Under the pieces are notes generated by a model. It was not told the origin of the DNA and ran no database searches. It was given only the letters and a program-made list of their open reading frames with translations. Both the position numbers and the translations under genes were made by a program. Shown in pieces: positions 8,608 to 17,073 of a stretch of DNA of 64,000 nucleotides (the first letter of the stretch is position 1; each line of letters starts with the position of its first letter). The stretch lies in the NCBI GenBank assembly GCA_964588555.1, contig CAZPPT010000005.1, positions 35,639-99,638 of the forward strand. The letters run 5' to 3'. The DNA comes from JAGVWJ01 sp964588555 (lineage in GTDB: Archaea > Micrarchaeota > Micrarchaeia > Anstonellales > Bilamarchaeaceae).

Positions 8608-9975
8608 ATGGAAAAAAAAGAGAAGTGCGGCATTGCGGCAATTTATTCGAAGAAAAATCATGACGTTGCACCGTATTTATACCGCATGCTCATCGCACTG
8701 CAGCACCGGGGGCAGGATGCCGCAGGCATGGCCGTCCTCCACAACGGAAAGATCGAAGTACGAAAGGGGCTCGGACTTGTCGGGGAAGTATTTAAAGACG
8801 AGGATGTGAAAATGCCGGGGGCGCTTGGCATCGGCCATACGAGGTACCCGACAAGCGGCCTTATCACCATAAACGAAGTGCAGCCGTTTGTAGATGACGA
8901 CATTGCAAGCGCACATAACGGCCACATTGCAAATTACCAACTAATAAAGAAAGAGATGGAAAAGGAAGAAAAATTAGGGAGCACCACGGATTCTGAAATT
9001 TTCTTGCGGTTCTTGCGCGACAAAAACATTGAGCACTCGCTTAAGGTAGTCATGGAAAAGGTTGACGGCGCATATTCAAACGTTGCGATTATTCGGGGCG
9101 AGCTTGTCGCATTTAGGGACCCGCATGCGATACGGCCGCTCGTGTATGGGGAAAATGAGGATTTTATCGCGTTTGCTTCAGAAACAACTGCGCTTGACAT
9201 CAATAATATACCGTACGTGGGCGACGTCGGGCCGGGGGAATATGTAGTCGTACGAAACAACAAGCCCATACGAAAGAAAATATCCCCGGGCGAAATACGG
9301 CACTGCATGTTTGAATATGTCTATTTTGCACGCACCGATTCGGCAATTAATAATCTTGGCGTACAGGAGGCACGTAAACGCCTTGGGGAAGAGCTTGCGC
9401 GGGAACACCCTGTACGGGCAGACGTGGTAGTGCCGATTCCGGACACTGCGCGAACTGCTGCTGCGGCATTTGCACGGGCAAGCAACATGCATGTCGAAGA
9501 GGGACTTATCAAAAACCGATATATCGGAAGGACATTCATCATGCCATCTCAGGAGAAACGCGGTGAAGCGGTGCGGCTGAAACTAAACCCCGTACGCAAT
9601 GTTATTAAAGGCAAACGGGTTGTACTCATTGACGACAGCATTGTCCGCGGAACCACGGTGCGCGAGATCGTAGCGCTTGTCAGAAACGCAGGTGCTAAAG
9701 AGGTGCACCTCCGGATTGCGTGCCCGCCGATACGTGCGCCGTGCTTTTATGGGGTCGACATGGCAACGTACAAGGAACTTGTGGCAAACGGCAGGACGAT
9801 TAAGGAAATACGCGACTTCATCGGCGCAGATTCCGTTGAATATATCTCAATTGAGGGGCTAAAGAAAGCGCTTGCGCTCCCCCTTTGCACCGGCTGCCTC
9901 AATGAGGATTACATAACCCCGTATGCACGTAAGCTTGCGCAGGAAAGGCGTGATGCTGAGGCACAGTGCGGATAG
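8608..9975 (+). CDS. purF: Amidophosphoribosyltransferase (PurF)
   Basis: This enzyme catalyses the first step of purine synthesis: PRPP plus glutamine gives phosphoribosylamine. The start is the ATG at 8608, which puts the catalytic Cys at residue 7 (KCGIAAIY) after a six-residue propeptide that must be removed. The N-terminal glutaminase domain includes LQHRGQDAAG, GLVGEVF and GHTRYPTSG. The C-terminal phosphoribosyltransferase domain carries the PRPP loop LIDDSIVRGTT at about 339-349. Cys residues in RHCMFEY, RIACPP and PLCTGC match the iron-sulfur type of PurF. The length of 455 is normal. pheT begins 11 bases after the stop. Other purine genes except purQ are not in this window. Confidence 0.97.
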   Translation: MEKKEKCGIAAIYSKKNHDVAPYLYRMLIALQHRGQDAAGMAVLHNGKIEVRKGLGLVGEVFKDEDVKMPGALGIGHTRYPTSGLITINEVQPFVDDDIASAHNGHIANYQLIKKEMEKEEKLGSTTDSEIFLRFLRDKNIEHSLKVVMEKVDGAYSNVAIIRGELVAFRDPHAIRPLVYGENEDFIAFASETTALDINNIPYVGDVGPGEYVVVRNNKPIRKKISPGEIRHCMFEYVYFARTDSAINNLGVQEARKRLGEELAREHPVRADVVVPIPDTARTAAAAFARASNMHVEEGLIKNRYIGRTFIMPSQEKRGEAVRLKLNPVRNVIKGKRVVLIDDSIVRGTTVREIVALVRNAGAKEVHLRIACPPIRAPCFYGVDMATYKELVANGRTIKEIRDFIGADSVEYISIEGLKKALALPLCTGCLNEDYITPYARKLAQERRDAEAQCG

Positions 9976-9986
9976 AGGTTGAGACC

Positions 9987-11543
9987 ATGGTAGTCATCGA
10001 ATGTGAACTTGATACGGTAAAAAAGGCAACAGGTCTCCCGAAAGACAAGATCATTGACGGCCTAAGCAACCTTGGCGCACCCTGCGAAGAAGAAGACGGG
10101 AAATTAATTGTTGAGCTTACCCCAAACCGGCCCGACTGGTTCTCCCAAGAGGGGTTGATACGGGCATTAAACGCATTTTATAACGGCAAGATAACAAACT
10201 ATGAGAAAGTAAAAAAATCAGGATACCGGTTAATTGTCGGGGACGTTCCCTTTAGGCCGTATGCTGCATGGGCGCTTGTAAGAAAACTTAGGCTTGACGA
10301 TCAGAAAATACGGGAAATTATCAGGCTTCAGGAAAAATTGGACGCCACAATTGGAAGGAAGGTAAAGAAACTAGGCATCGGGTTTTATCCCCTCAAAGGC
10401 GTCGCATTCCCCATACGATATGAGCTTTGGGATCCAAAAAAGATCGTTTATCAACCGCTTAATTATGCAAAAGAAGCAGATGCGAAGGAGATTTTGCAGG
10501 CGCACCCGAAAGGCAAGGAATACGGGTACCTTCTTGAAGATAAAGAAAAATACCCCGTCTATGTCGACAATAACAACAATATCATGTGCCTTATACCAAT
10601 AGTAAACTCCGCACAGATGGGGAAGATCGATGGGACGACTCATGAAATCCTTGTTGAGGTTACCGGCACGAACATGGATGCAGTAAAGGGAACGCTTAAT
10701 ATCATATGCTGCAGCCTGATTGACATGGGCGGAAGCGTTGAGTCAATAGAGATGAGATATGGGGACAAAAAATTTGATTCGCCTGACCTTGGGAGCCGGA
10801 AGATCAGGCTGGACATAGTGGCAATCAACAGAGTATTGGGACTCACGCTGAAAAAGGATGAAGTTGTGCCGCTTCTTAAAAAGATGGGTTTTGGGGTACG
10901 CGGCAATACCGTGCACATACCCCCGTATAGGAATGACATTATTGATTTTGTTGACGTTGTGGAAGACGTGGCAATTGCATACGGCTATAATAACTTTGAG
11001 CCGAGGCTGCCAAATTTCTTTAGTGCGGGCAAGATCCTTGCCAAATATGACCGCATAAGCGACATCCTTTATGGGATGGGATTTATAGAAACAAAGAACT
11101 CAATACTTACAAGCAAAAGCAAGGTGGTAGGCACACAAAGGTGCATGGAGATCAAGAACCCTGCAAGTGTCGAGTGCGAAGTCTTGCGCCCAAACATTGT
11201 AGGCAGCATGCTTGAGATATTTACGATCAACAGCATGAAGGGCGTACCGCAAAAAATATATGAAATAGGAAACGTATATGGCGGTGCGCTTGAAACGCGG
11301 GTCGGCATTGCAGTTATGGACAAGAGGCTTGACTTCTCAGAATTCAGGAGTTACCTTCAGACATTTTTCTTCGAAATTGGAAAATCATTTGAGCTTAGGA
11401 AAAAGGATATCGAATTCTTTGATAAAGAAATCAGTGCAGAAATATGCGTAGATGGAAAACCGATCGGAATTGTTGGCCGGGTAAAGAAAGAACACGTAGA
11501 AAAAATCGGGTTTGATGTATTTATTGCGGAATTAGTTTTGTAG
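9987..11543 (+). CDS. pheT: Phenylalanyl-tRNA synthetase beta subunit
   Basis: PheT pairs with PheS (encoded at 25942-27303) to charge tRNA-Phe. The ATG at 9987 is preceded by GAGGTTGAGA and overlaps nothing, so I prefer it to the slightly longer frame. The 518-residue product has the archaeal short beta architecture: VELTPNRPDW near residue 45, a B3/B4-type domain (NSAQMGKIDGTTHEIL, about 205-222), the B5 domain and a C-terminal synthetase-like core with VECEVLRPN. It follows purF by 11 bases and is probably in the same operon. No stop or frameshift is present. Confidence 0.95.
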   Translation: MVVIECELDTVKKATGLPKDKIIDGLSNLGAPCEEEDGKLIVELTPNRPDWFSQEGLIRALNAFYNGKITNYEKVKKSGYRLIVGDVPFRPYAAWALVRKLRLDDQKIREIIRLQEKLDATIGRKVKKLGIGFYPLKGVAFPIRYELWDPKKIVYQPLNYAKEADAKEILQAHPKGKEYGYLLEDKEKYPVYVDNNNNIMCLIPIVNSAQMGKIDGTTHEILVEVTGTNMDAVKGTLNIICCSLIDMGGSVESIEMRYGDKKFDSPDLGSRKIRLDIVAINRVLGLTLKKDEVVPLLKKMGFGVRGNTVHIPPYRNDIIDFVDVVEDVAIAYGYNNFEPRLPNFFSAGKILAKYDRISDILYGMGFIETKNSILTSKSKVVGTQRCMEIKNPASVECEVLRPNIVGSMLEIFTINSMKGVPQKIYEIGNVYGGALETRVGIAVMDKRLDFSEFRSYLQTFFFEIGKSFELRKKDIEFFDKEISAEICVDGKPIGIVGRVKKEHVEKIGFDVFIAELVL

Positions 11544-11796
11544 AACTAATCGGCAAGGACTAACTGGTCATCGAAAAAATATTTATTCTTTCATCTTTTT
11601 TTGCGAAGCACACTTTCGTTCAGGCCATTAGAGACGGGGAAATTTCAATGCTGACGATGCGTTCTGAATCCCCTTACAGCTACCCTTAGCTAAATTATTA
11701 TTCCACATTAATAAATGTAAGCCCCGCCATAGCAGAAGGGGAAGGGGGGCGTAGTTCAAGTAATATTTTTGTTTATTTTATTTTTAGGTAAGTACG

Positions 11797-11810
11797 TAGT
11801 TATGTAACTA
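11797..11810. repeat. Perfect palindrome TAGTTA-TG-TAACTA
   Basis: Six-base arms surround two bases. TAGTTAC-like heptamers recur at 11811-11817 and 11827-11833, so this may be an iterated binding site. Confidence 0.7.
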
Positions 11811-11818
11811 TAGTTACA

Positions 11819-11843
11819 TTAGTTGTTAGTTACAAACAACTAA
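11819..11843. repeat. Nine-base-stem hairpin TTAGTTGTT / AACAACTAA
   Basis: The arms at 11819-11827 and 11835-11843 are fully complementary with a seven-base loop. It lies inside the outer inverted repeat. Confidence 0.75.
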
Positions 11844-11942
11844 CTGCATTTAATAATACTTGAATTATAGGGGGGAGGGGCAGCCAAAAATAAACCTGGC
11901 GCTAGCTCTTGGAGTGTAGCACAAAATTAGAAAAATTATTTT

Positions 11943-13337
11943 TCAAATATTTTTTCTGTATGCTGCGTATTCGATAAGTTTCTTCATTGCGCGCACCGCA
12001 TCTGTTGGCGATGCATATACTGGGACCCCATATTTATTAAGGTGGCGCTGGTAATTCTCCGTATACGAGCCGCCAAGGCATACGACTGCAAGCGGTTTTT
12101 TGCGCTCATCATTAACCTTTGCAAGCACATTGAGCACGCGCTCATCCATTGGCGGGGTCTGGAAAAGCGTAATTACGATAATTGCATCAACGCCAGGGTC
12201 GTTGATAAGGAGTGCGAGCGCACGCTCATATTTTGTCGCGTCTGCCTCCGCAATCAAATCAAGCGGGTTATTCACGTTCCCAAAATCCGGAAGTATTTTC
12301 TTTAGTTCGGCTTTTGATGCGTCTGAAAATACTGCAAACTCTAATCCTTGCCTTTCAATCTCATCGGCCGTAAGTACGCCCATGCCGCCGCCGTTTGTTA
12401 TGACTGCAATTTTCTTTCCCTTCGGAAACGGCTGTGAGAATATTTTCATAAAATCAAAGAGGTCTTCAATGCCATCTGCTTCCACCACCTTGGCTTGGCG
12501 AAATGCGGCCTGGTATGCGGCATATGCACCCGCAACGTTTCCCGTATGGCTTTTTGCAGCGTCAGCGCTCTTTTCGAATTTTCCTGCCTTAAGCGCAATG
12601 ACTGGTTTTTTTCGGTTAACGCGCCTGAGCGTTTCATACATCTGCCGGCCACGCTTTGCACCCTCAATATACATGACAATTGTCTTTGTCGCGCGGTCGC
12701 TTTCAAGATACGTAAGCAAGTCGCACTCATCAATAACCGTTGCATTTCCGTATGAGACAAACTTTGCGATCCCAATCCCGTTAAATGCCGCAAGGTCAAC
12801 AATCGTTGAGCCGATTGCGCCGCTTTGCGTAATGAACGATATTGTCCCGGGGTTTGGCCGCTCGAGCTTGTAGATCGGGAGGAATATGCTATCGACTCGT
12901 GTTGTTGGATTATAAACGCCGAGGCAGTTTGCCCCTATCATCGCGATATTATTTTTATTGCATAATATGCGCACCTCTTCCTCAAGTTTTTTTCCTTCTT
13001 CTCCGGCTTCGCCAAATCCCGCACTCACCGTTATGACTCCCCTTATCTTAAGCGCCGCACAGGTCTTTATTATTTCAGGCACGGTCTGTGCAGGCGTTGC
13101 AATAATTACGCAATCGACCGGCTTTTTGATGTCCCTAAGGTCAGGGTAACAGGCGAGGTTTGCAACTTCCCCATATCGTGGGTTTACTGGGTAGATCGGG
13201 CCCTGAAACCCGCCTTCAAGGAGTGCCTTAAGTATCACATTACTTACCTTATTGGGCGTTGGCGATGCCCCAATCACCGCAATGCTCTTTGGGTTGAAGA
13301 CGTATTTGAGGTTTTTTATCTGTTCTTTGGTTGCCAT
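11943..13337 (-). CDS. acdA: Acetate-CoA ligase (ADP-forming), alpha subunit
   Basis: This enzyme turns acyl-CoA, ADP and phosphate into acid, CoA and ATP, the archaeal route for making ATP from acetyl-CoA. The 464-residue product holds the CoA-binding Rossmann domain (VIGASPTPNKVSN, about 18-30) and the succinyl-CoA-synthetase-like domains (SGAIGSTIVD; SHTGNVAGAYAAY with the His expected to carry phosphate, about residue 262). It ends with the third flavodoxin-like domain. The beta subunit gene lies four bases upstream on the same strand, so the two form an operon. The substrate acid (acetate or a branched or aryl acid) cannot be told from sequence. Confidence 0.95.
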   Translation of the reverse strand: MATKEQIKNLKYVFNPKSIAVIGASPTPNKVSNVILKALLEGGFQGPIYPVNPRYGEVANLACYPDLRDIKKPVDCVIIATPAQTVPEIIKTCAALKIRGVITVSAGFGEAGEEGKKLEEEVRILCNKNNIAMIGANCLGVYNPTTRVDSIFLPIYKLERPNPGTISFITQSGAIGSTIVDLAAFNGIGIAKFVSYGNATVIDECDLLTYLESDRATKTIVMYIEGAKRGRQMYETLRRVNRKKPVIALKAGKFEKSADAAKSHTGNVAGAYAAYQAAFRQAKVVEADGIEDLFDFMKIFSQPFPKGKKIAVITNGGGMGVLTADEIERQGLEFAVFSDASKAELKKILPDFGNVNNPLDLIAEADATKYERALALLINDPGVDAIIVITLFQTPPMDERVLNVLAKVNDERKKPLAVVCLGGSYTENYQRHLNKYGVPVYASPTDAVRAMKKLIEYAAYRKNI

Positions 13338-13341
13338 GCTA

Positions 13342-13971
13342 TCATCTACTCATTCTCACATCAATAATGTCCCCGCCCCTTTCATCAAACACAACCGGGT
13401 TTAGGTCAAGTTCTTTAATGTTTTCTTTCATGACAAACGAGCACACACGAAGCATAAGTTTCTTTAGTTCACCAATATTGATCGCTTTCTTTCCCCGCAC
13501 GCCCCGGATTACGGGGTGACTTTTCAATTCATCAATCATCTCCTCTACATCTTCGCCCTTGATCGGGCAGAGCCGCGCGCTAATGTCTCTGAATACTTCG
13601 ACGTATATCCCCCCGAGCCCAAGGATTATCATGTGGCCAAACTGCGGGTCTTTCTTTGCGCCAATAATGAGCTCTAAGCCTTTTCGCGCCATTTTCTGGA
13701 TAAGGATGCCCTCAAGCGTAATGCGTTTCCCTCTCGATATTGCTTCAAATTCCTCATATACGAGTTCGAGCATCTTTTCATTTTTTATGTTGGTCCGCAC
13801 GCCGCCAATATCTGTCTTGTGCGATGCCTGCGGCGAAATTATCTTCATTGCGACCGGGTATCCGATTTTTTGTGCTGCATTCTTTGCTTCCCCAAGCGTC
13901 CGCGCAACTCCATACGGAATGAGCCTAAACCCGTATTTTTGAAGAAGCACATACTCATCAATGACGGTCAT
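13342..13971 (-). CDS. acdB: Acetate-CoA ligase (ADP-forming), beta subunit (ATP-grasp)
   Basis: The 209-residue ATP-grasp subunit completes AcdA. I use the ATG at 13971; a TTG one codon upstream is the alternative. Visible features are VAMKIISPQASHKTDIGGV (about 38-56; the His is the second phosphate carrier), a GLELIIGAKKDPQFG segment (ATP-binding sheet) and the metal-binding ELDLNPVVF near the C-terminus. The length fits archaeal detached beta subunits. It is divergent from purQ over 52 bases that carry a TTATATAAAG box. Confidence 0.95.
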   Translation of the reverse strand: MTVIDEYVLLQKYGFRLIPYGVARTLGEAKNAAQKIGYPVAMKIISPQASHKTDIGGVRTNIKNEKMLELVYEEFEAISRGKRITLEGILIQKMARKGLELIIGAKKDPQFGHMIILGLGGIYVEVFRDISARLCPIKGEDVEEMIDELKSHPVIRGVRGKKAINIGELKKLMLRVCSFVMKENIKELDLNPVVFDERGGDIIDVRMSR

Positions 13972-14023
13972 CAAGAACTCATTACATACTAGTTATATAA
14001 AGATTTTCTCACCACTACTATAT

Positions 14024-14797
14024 ATGAAACCACGTGCACTTGTGCTCTCCGGCTATGGATTCAACTGCGAGAAGGAGAGCAAGTTTTCCTTAGAAAAAGC
14101 GGGAGCCCTGGCGGACATCGTGCACCTCAATTCGCTTATTGAAAAACCCCCATCACTTGAAGATTATTCACTATTGCTTATAGGTGGTGGGTTTAGCTTT
14201 GGCGACGACCTTGGTTCAGGCGTCGTCGTTGCGAACAAGCTTCGCTCAACGCTTCGTGAACCGCTTGCCGAATTCATTGCCCAAAAAAAGCTCGTCATGG
14301 GCATATGCAACGGCTTTCAGGTACTGGTAAAACTCGGGCTTCTCCCGATCCCCGATTTTGAACAACGCGTTACGCTTACATTTAACGATTCGGGGCATTT
14401 CGAAGATCGCTGGATTAATCTGAAGATAAACTCCGCTTCCCCGAGTGTCTATACGCGGGAGATCGATTTTCTTTCACTTCCGGTGAGGCACGGCGAGGGC
14501 AAATTCGTGCCGCGCGATGAATCCGTGCTACGTCATATTGTTGAGGAAAACCTCGTTGCGGCACAGTATTGTGACGAACAGGGCCGCCCGTCAGGTTACC
14601 CTGCAAACCCAAACGGCAGTATTGCGAATGTCGCAGCGCTCTGCGACCCAACTGGCAGGGTCTTCGGCATGATGCCCCACCCCGAGGCGTTCAACAACCC
14701 GTTCCTTTCCCCCGCATGGCCAACAGGCTCCGTAACCGAAGGGATGGGGTTACGCATCTTCAAAAATGCCGTCGCCTATCTTGTGGAGCACCATTAG
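14024..14797 (+). CDS. purQ: Phosphoribosylformylglycinamidine synthase, glutaminase subunit (PurQ)
   Basis: PurQ supplies ammonia from glutamine to PurL in purine synthesis. The start at 14024 follows TTATATAAAG by about 30 bases. Key residues are the nucleophile Cys in MGICNGFQVL (about 95) and the catalytic pair in MMPHPEAF (about 217), both in a class I glutaminase fold; GYGFNCEKES at the start and GGGFSFGDDLGSG are typical of PurQ. The 257 residues are normal for the small-PurL system, which also needs PurS and PurL; neither is in the window. Confidence 0.95.
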   Translation: MKPRALVLSGYGFNCEKESKFSLEKAGALADIVHLNSLIEKPPSLEDYSLLLIGGGFSFGDDLGSGVVVANKLRSTLREPLAEFIAQKKLVMGICNGFQVLVKLGLLPIPDFEQRVTLTFNDSGHFEDRWINLKINSASPSVYTREIDFLSLPVRHGEGKFVPRDESVLRHIVEENLVAAQYCDEQGRPSGYPANPNGSIANVAALCDPTGRVFGMMPHPEAFNNPFLSPAWPTGSVTEGMGLRIFKNAVAYLVEHH

Positions 14798-14821
14798 GTA
14801 GCCCCCTCAATAAACCCGAAT

Positions 14822-14829
14822 CTATTTAA
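14822..14829 (+). promoter_or_regulatory. TATA box for the site-2 protease gene
   Basis: CTATTTAAG is centred about 26 bases before the ATG at 14852, so the transcript is probably leaderless. Confidence 0.5.
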
Positions 14830-14851
14830 GCATCCCCATCGAAATCCTACT

Positions 14852-16204
14852 ATGATTATCCTTCTTGCCACTGTGCTTTTAGCACTTGGTGTGTTTTACG
14901 GCATCGTCACAGCGCCGATCGGGGATGTGCTGAAATTCATCCTCGTACTCGTGGAAATGTTTCTTGTCGGCAGGTTTCTTATCGACCGCTACAAGCTTGC
15001 AGGTGAACATGGCATCATCATGCTTAAAAGCACGCACGGCCTTAAGCTTATCGACTCACTTGCCTCACGGCCCCGCATATTCTCGTTCCTTAGCGATGCA
15101 GGTGCAGTTGCCTCGTACGGCCTTTTGAGCATTGTGCTTATGCGGCGTAATGTTTCACTTAAGAGCTTTATCGCAGGCCTTGCCCTCCTGAGCGTTCTTC
15201 ATTTTATCATTATGCCATATGCACTTGCGATAATAATCACGTTCCTTGGACTCGGCGCGTCGCCAGAACCCGTTTCAGTCGTGCCGCAGACCGACCTCGT
15301 CTTTTTCCTTGTCCTTGCACTTATTTATTCGGGCGGGATGTTCCTCTTTTTACTTTTAGGGCTTCTTGGGTATGGCGTCCTCATCCTTTCGGGCGTGCTA
15401 AGCGACCTTTTAAGCGGTACTGACCAGCTCGCACAGCTCCCGTCCGGCGGGACGCTCCTTTTGCCAGGCGTAAATCTCCCCCTGTTCGAGGGCGTCATCG
15501 CTCTCTTTATCGTCCTTGTCGTCCATGAGGCGGCACACGCAATCCTTGCGCGTATTGCGCGCGTGCCCGTCCTTTCAAGCGGCATTGTCCTTTTCGGCGT
15601 TATCCCCATCGGCGCCTTTGTCGAGCCTGATGAGGCCGCACTTCGAAAAGCGGACCAGCACAAGCAGACCCGTGTCCTTGTAGCAGGCTCAACCTCCAAC
15701 TTCATCACCTGCCTCGTCTTCTTCATCCTCTTTATTGGTTTTTTTTACGGCACTTCCATGTACCGCGAAGAGGGGCTTCTCGTACTTGCGGGAATGGAGA
15801 AGAACACGGTCATCTATGCAGTTGATGGCACACCCGTCGACACAACCCAGTTTCCCCAGTTCAACTTTTCAAAAAACACCGACGTCATCCTTTCAACTAA
15901 CAAGGGGGAACTCGTCAGGACGACAAATGAAAATGGCCGCTTGGGCGTCATCCTGCGCCCCATCACGCGCGATTCGATCTTTTCAATCTATTCGGTACCC
16001 GCATTTCAGTTTATCTTTAACGTCCTTGGATTGGTATTTGCCCTTAACGTCATTATCGGAAGCGTGAACCTTTTGCCGCTTCCTTTTTTTGACGGCTATC
16101 GGACCCTTGACACGAACATCACGAATAAGAAGGTCGTAAGCATGCTTATGGCACTTACGCTTGTCGCGTTTGTCATCAACTTTTTGCCCGCGCTTTTCAA
16201 GTAA
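14852..16204 (+). CDS. Site-2-protease-like M50 membrane metallopeptidase
   Basis: The 450-residue multi-pass protein has the zinc motif HEAAH at about 226-230 within a membrane helix and the second M50 motif in LLPLPFFDGYR near 410 (the Asp is the third zinc ligand). Between them, a membrane-external stretch (about 290-385) includes a PDZ-like segment. It likely cuts other membrane proteins inside the bilayer, often to release regulators. Four to six hydrophobic helices come before the active site. It is convergent with the JAMM-like gene, 11 bases apart. The family call is firm; the target is unknown. Confidence 0.92.
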   Translation: MIILLATVLLALGVFYGIVTAPIGDVLKFILVLVEMFLVGRFLIDRYKLAGEHGIIMLKSTHGLKLIDSLASRPRIFSFLSDAGAVASYGLLSIVLMRRNVSLKSFIAGLALLSVLHFIIMPYALAIIITFLGLGASPEPVSVVPQTDLVFFLVLALIYSGGMFLFLLLGLLGYGVLILSGVLSDLLSGTDQLAQLPSGGTLLLPGVNLPLFEGVIALFIVLVVHEAAHAILARIARVPVLSSGIVLFGVIPIGAFVEPDEAALRKADQHKQTRVLVAGSTSNFITCLVFFILFIGFFYGTSMYREEGLLVLAGMEKNTVIYAVDGTPVDTTQFPQFNFSKNTDVILSTNKGELVRTTNENGRLGVILRPITRDSIFSIYSVPAFQFIFNVLGLVFALNVIIGSVNLLPLPFFDGYRTLDTNITNKKVVSMLMALTLVAFVINFLPALFK

Positions 16205-16215
16205 TTGCACAGTCA

Positions 16216-17073
16216 TTATCTTACAAATAGTTTTTCCGTTCGTGCTTCAAACCTGGCAGCTATTCCCATTTTTTCAAGGAATTTGGCCCGTTCAAATCCG
16301 GATGTTTGAAGGAACTTCCACACGTCCGACCGGTTCCATTTACTTACTTTTGAGGCAGTTACGTCAGAAAAGACATACGCCCCATCCGTGTCAATCACCC
16401 GAAAGTCAACCTTGGCCCTTGTTGTTTTACTCAATACTGCCTGTATCCCCGCTGCCGCAACAAGGTCGTCTATCGATAGCCCGTTTCGGTGGGGCGCCGT
16501 ATTTGGGTGGTAGTGATATACCGATGCCTCAAGGATTACGCCTTCACCTTCAACCCGTTTTAATATGGCACCTATTTTCCACGGGTTTATGGTCACCTGG
16601 AGCGCACCTTCCTCTTCGCCAATTTCAAACCACTTAGTGTGCATCATGCCCCGTACATCCACCACCTTAACAAAAAGGAACGCCTCCTCATTTTTTGCCG
16701 CCTTGCGTTCACGTATTAAGTCAGCCTCACCGGCTTCCCTATTTTTTCCTGAATGCTCAATGATGTTTGTGTGCATTGCAAGGCGGAGCGTGGGGGTTTT
16801 TCTCATGAGGGCCGCTTTCAATTTTTTTCCTTCAACGAGCGTACGCACCGGAAAGCCATATGTTTCGACTACTTTATAGAATGCATTGTCGCTCACAAAT
16901 GGTTTTGAAAGAAGTTTTTCAAACTCCCTTTTTGCCCGTTCCGTAGTTTTCTTTATTTCCGGATCTTTTCCAAATATCTGTATTATTTCATCCATTTCTT
17001 CGATCCATGCCTGGACATCCCCTTTCTTCACTACCACGTACGCACCTAGAAGTTCTTCATCTTTGCCTTCCAT
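16216..17073 (-). CDS. JAMM/MPN-like domain protein, possible metal-dependent isopeptidase
   Basis: The 285-residue soluble product contains VYHYHPNTAPHRNGLSIDD at about 185-203, which resembles the JAMM zinc motif (His-x-His-Pro, then Ser-x-x-Asp) but with two extra residues between the His pair and the Asp. A Glu upstream in VILEASV could be the catalytic Glu. The N-terminal part is helical and charged. The ATG at 17073 lies 28 bases inside the 3' end of the upstream membrane-protein gene, so they are translationally coupled and may work together. JAMM proteins remove ubiquitin-like tags or act on nucleosides. The fold is likely; activity is unproven. Confidence 0.6.
   Translation of the reverse strand: MEGKDEELLGAYVVVKKGDVQAWIEEMDEIIQIFGKDPEIKKTTERAKREFEKLLSKPFVSDNAFYKVVETYGFPVRTLVEGKKLKAALMRKTPTLRLAMHTNIIEHSGKNREAGEADLIRERKAAKNEEAFLFVKVVDVRGMMHTKWFEIGEEEGALQVTINPWKIGAILKRVEGEGVILEASVYHYHPNTAPHRNGLSIDDLVAAAGIQAVLSKTTRAKVDFRVIDTDGAYVFSDVTASKVSKWNRSDVWKFLQTSGFERAKFLEKMGIAARFEARTEKLFVR

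Larger units (their letters stand above)
11755..11864. repeat. Outer inverted repeat TTCAAGTA / TACTTGAA
   Basis: Arms at 11755-11762 and 11857-11864 are perfect reverse complements and enclose about 94 A/T-rich bases containing further hairpins. G-runs lie just outside both arms. Confidence 0.7.
11544..11942. other. Gene-free structured intergenic region
   Basis: No credible reading frame spans this 399-base gap. It is A/T-rich in the middle with several palindromes and flanking G-runs (GAAGGGGAAGGGGGG near 11736-11750 and GGGGGGAGGGG near 11870-11880). The 5' part (11590-11700) has no recognised signal. The block sits between the ends of pheT and acdA, which face each other, so promoter activity for neighbours is not expected. 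Confidence 0.6.

Noticed and set aside
11745..11765. Start of a tRNA-like stretch (GGGGGGCGTAGTTCAAG)
   Set aside because: It looks like an acceptor and D arm, but no anticodon or T arm follows and the region is A/T-rich hairpins, so it is not a tRNA.
12100..12873. Long plus-strand open frame opposite acdA
   Set aside because: It is antisense to a clear acdA gene, and its Ser/Phe-rich translation is typical of a reverse-frame shadow.
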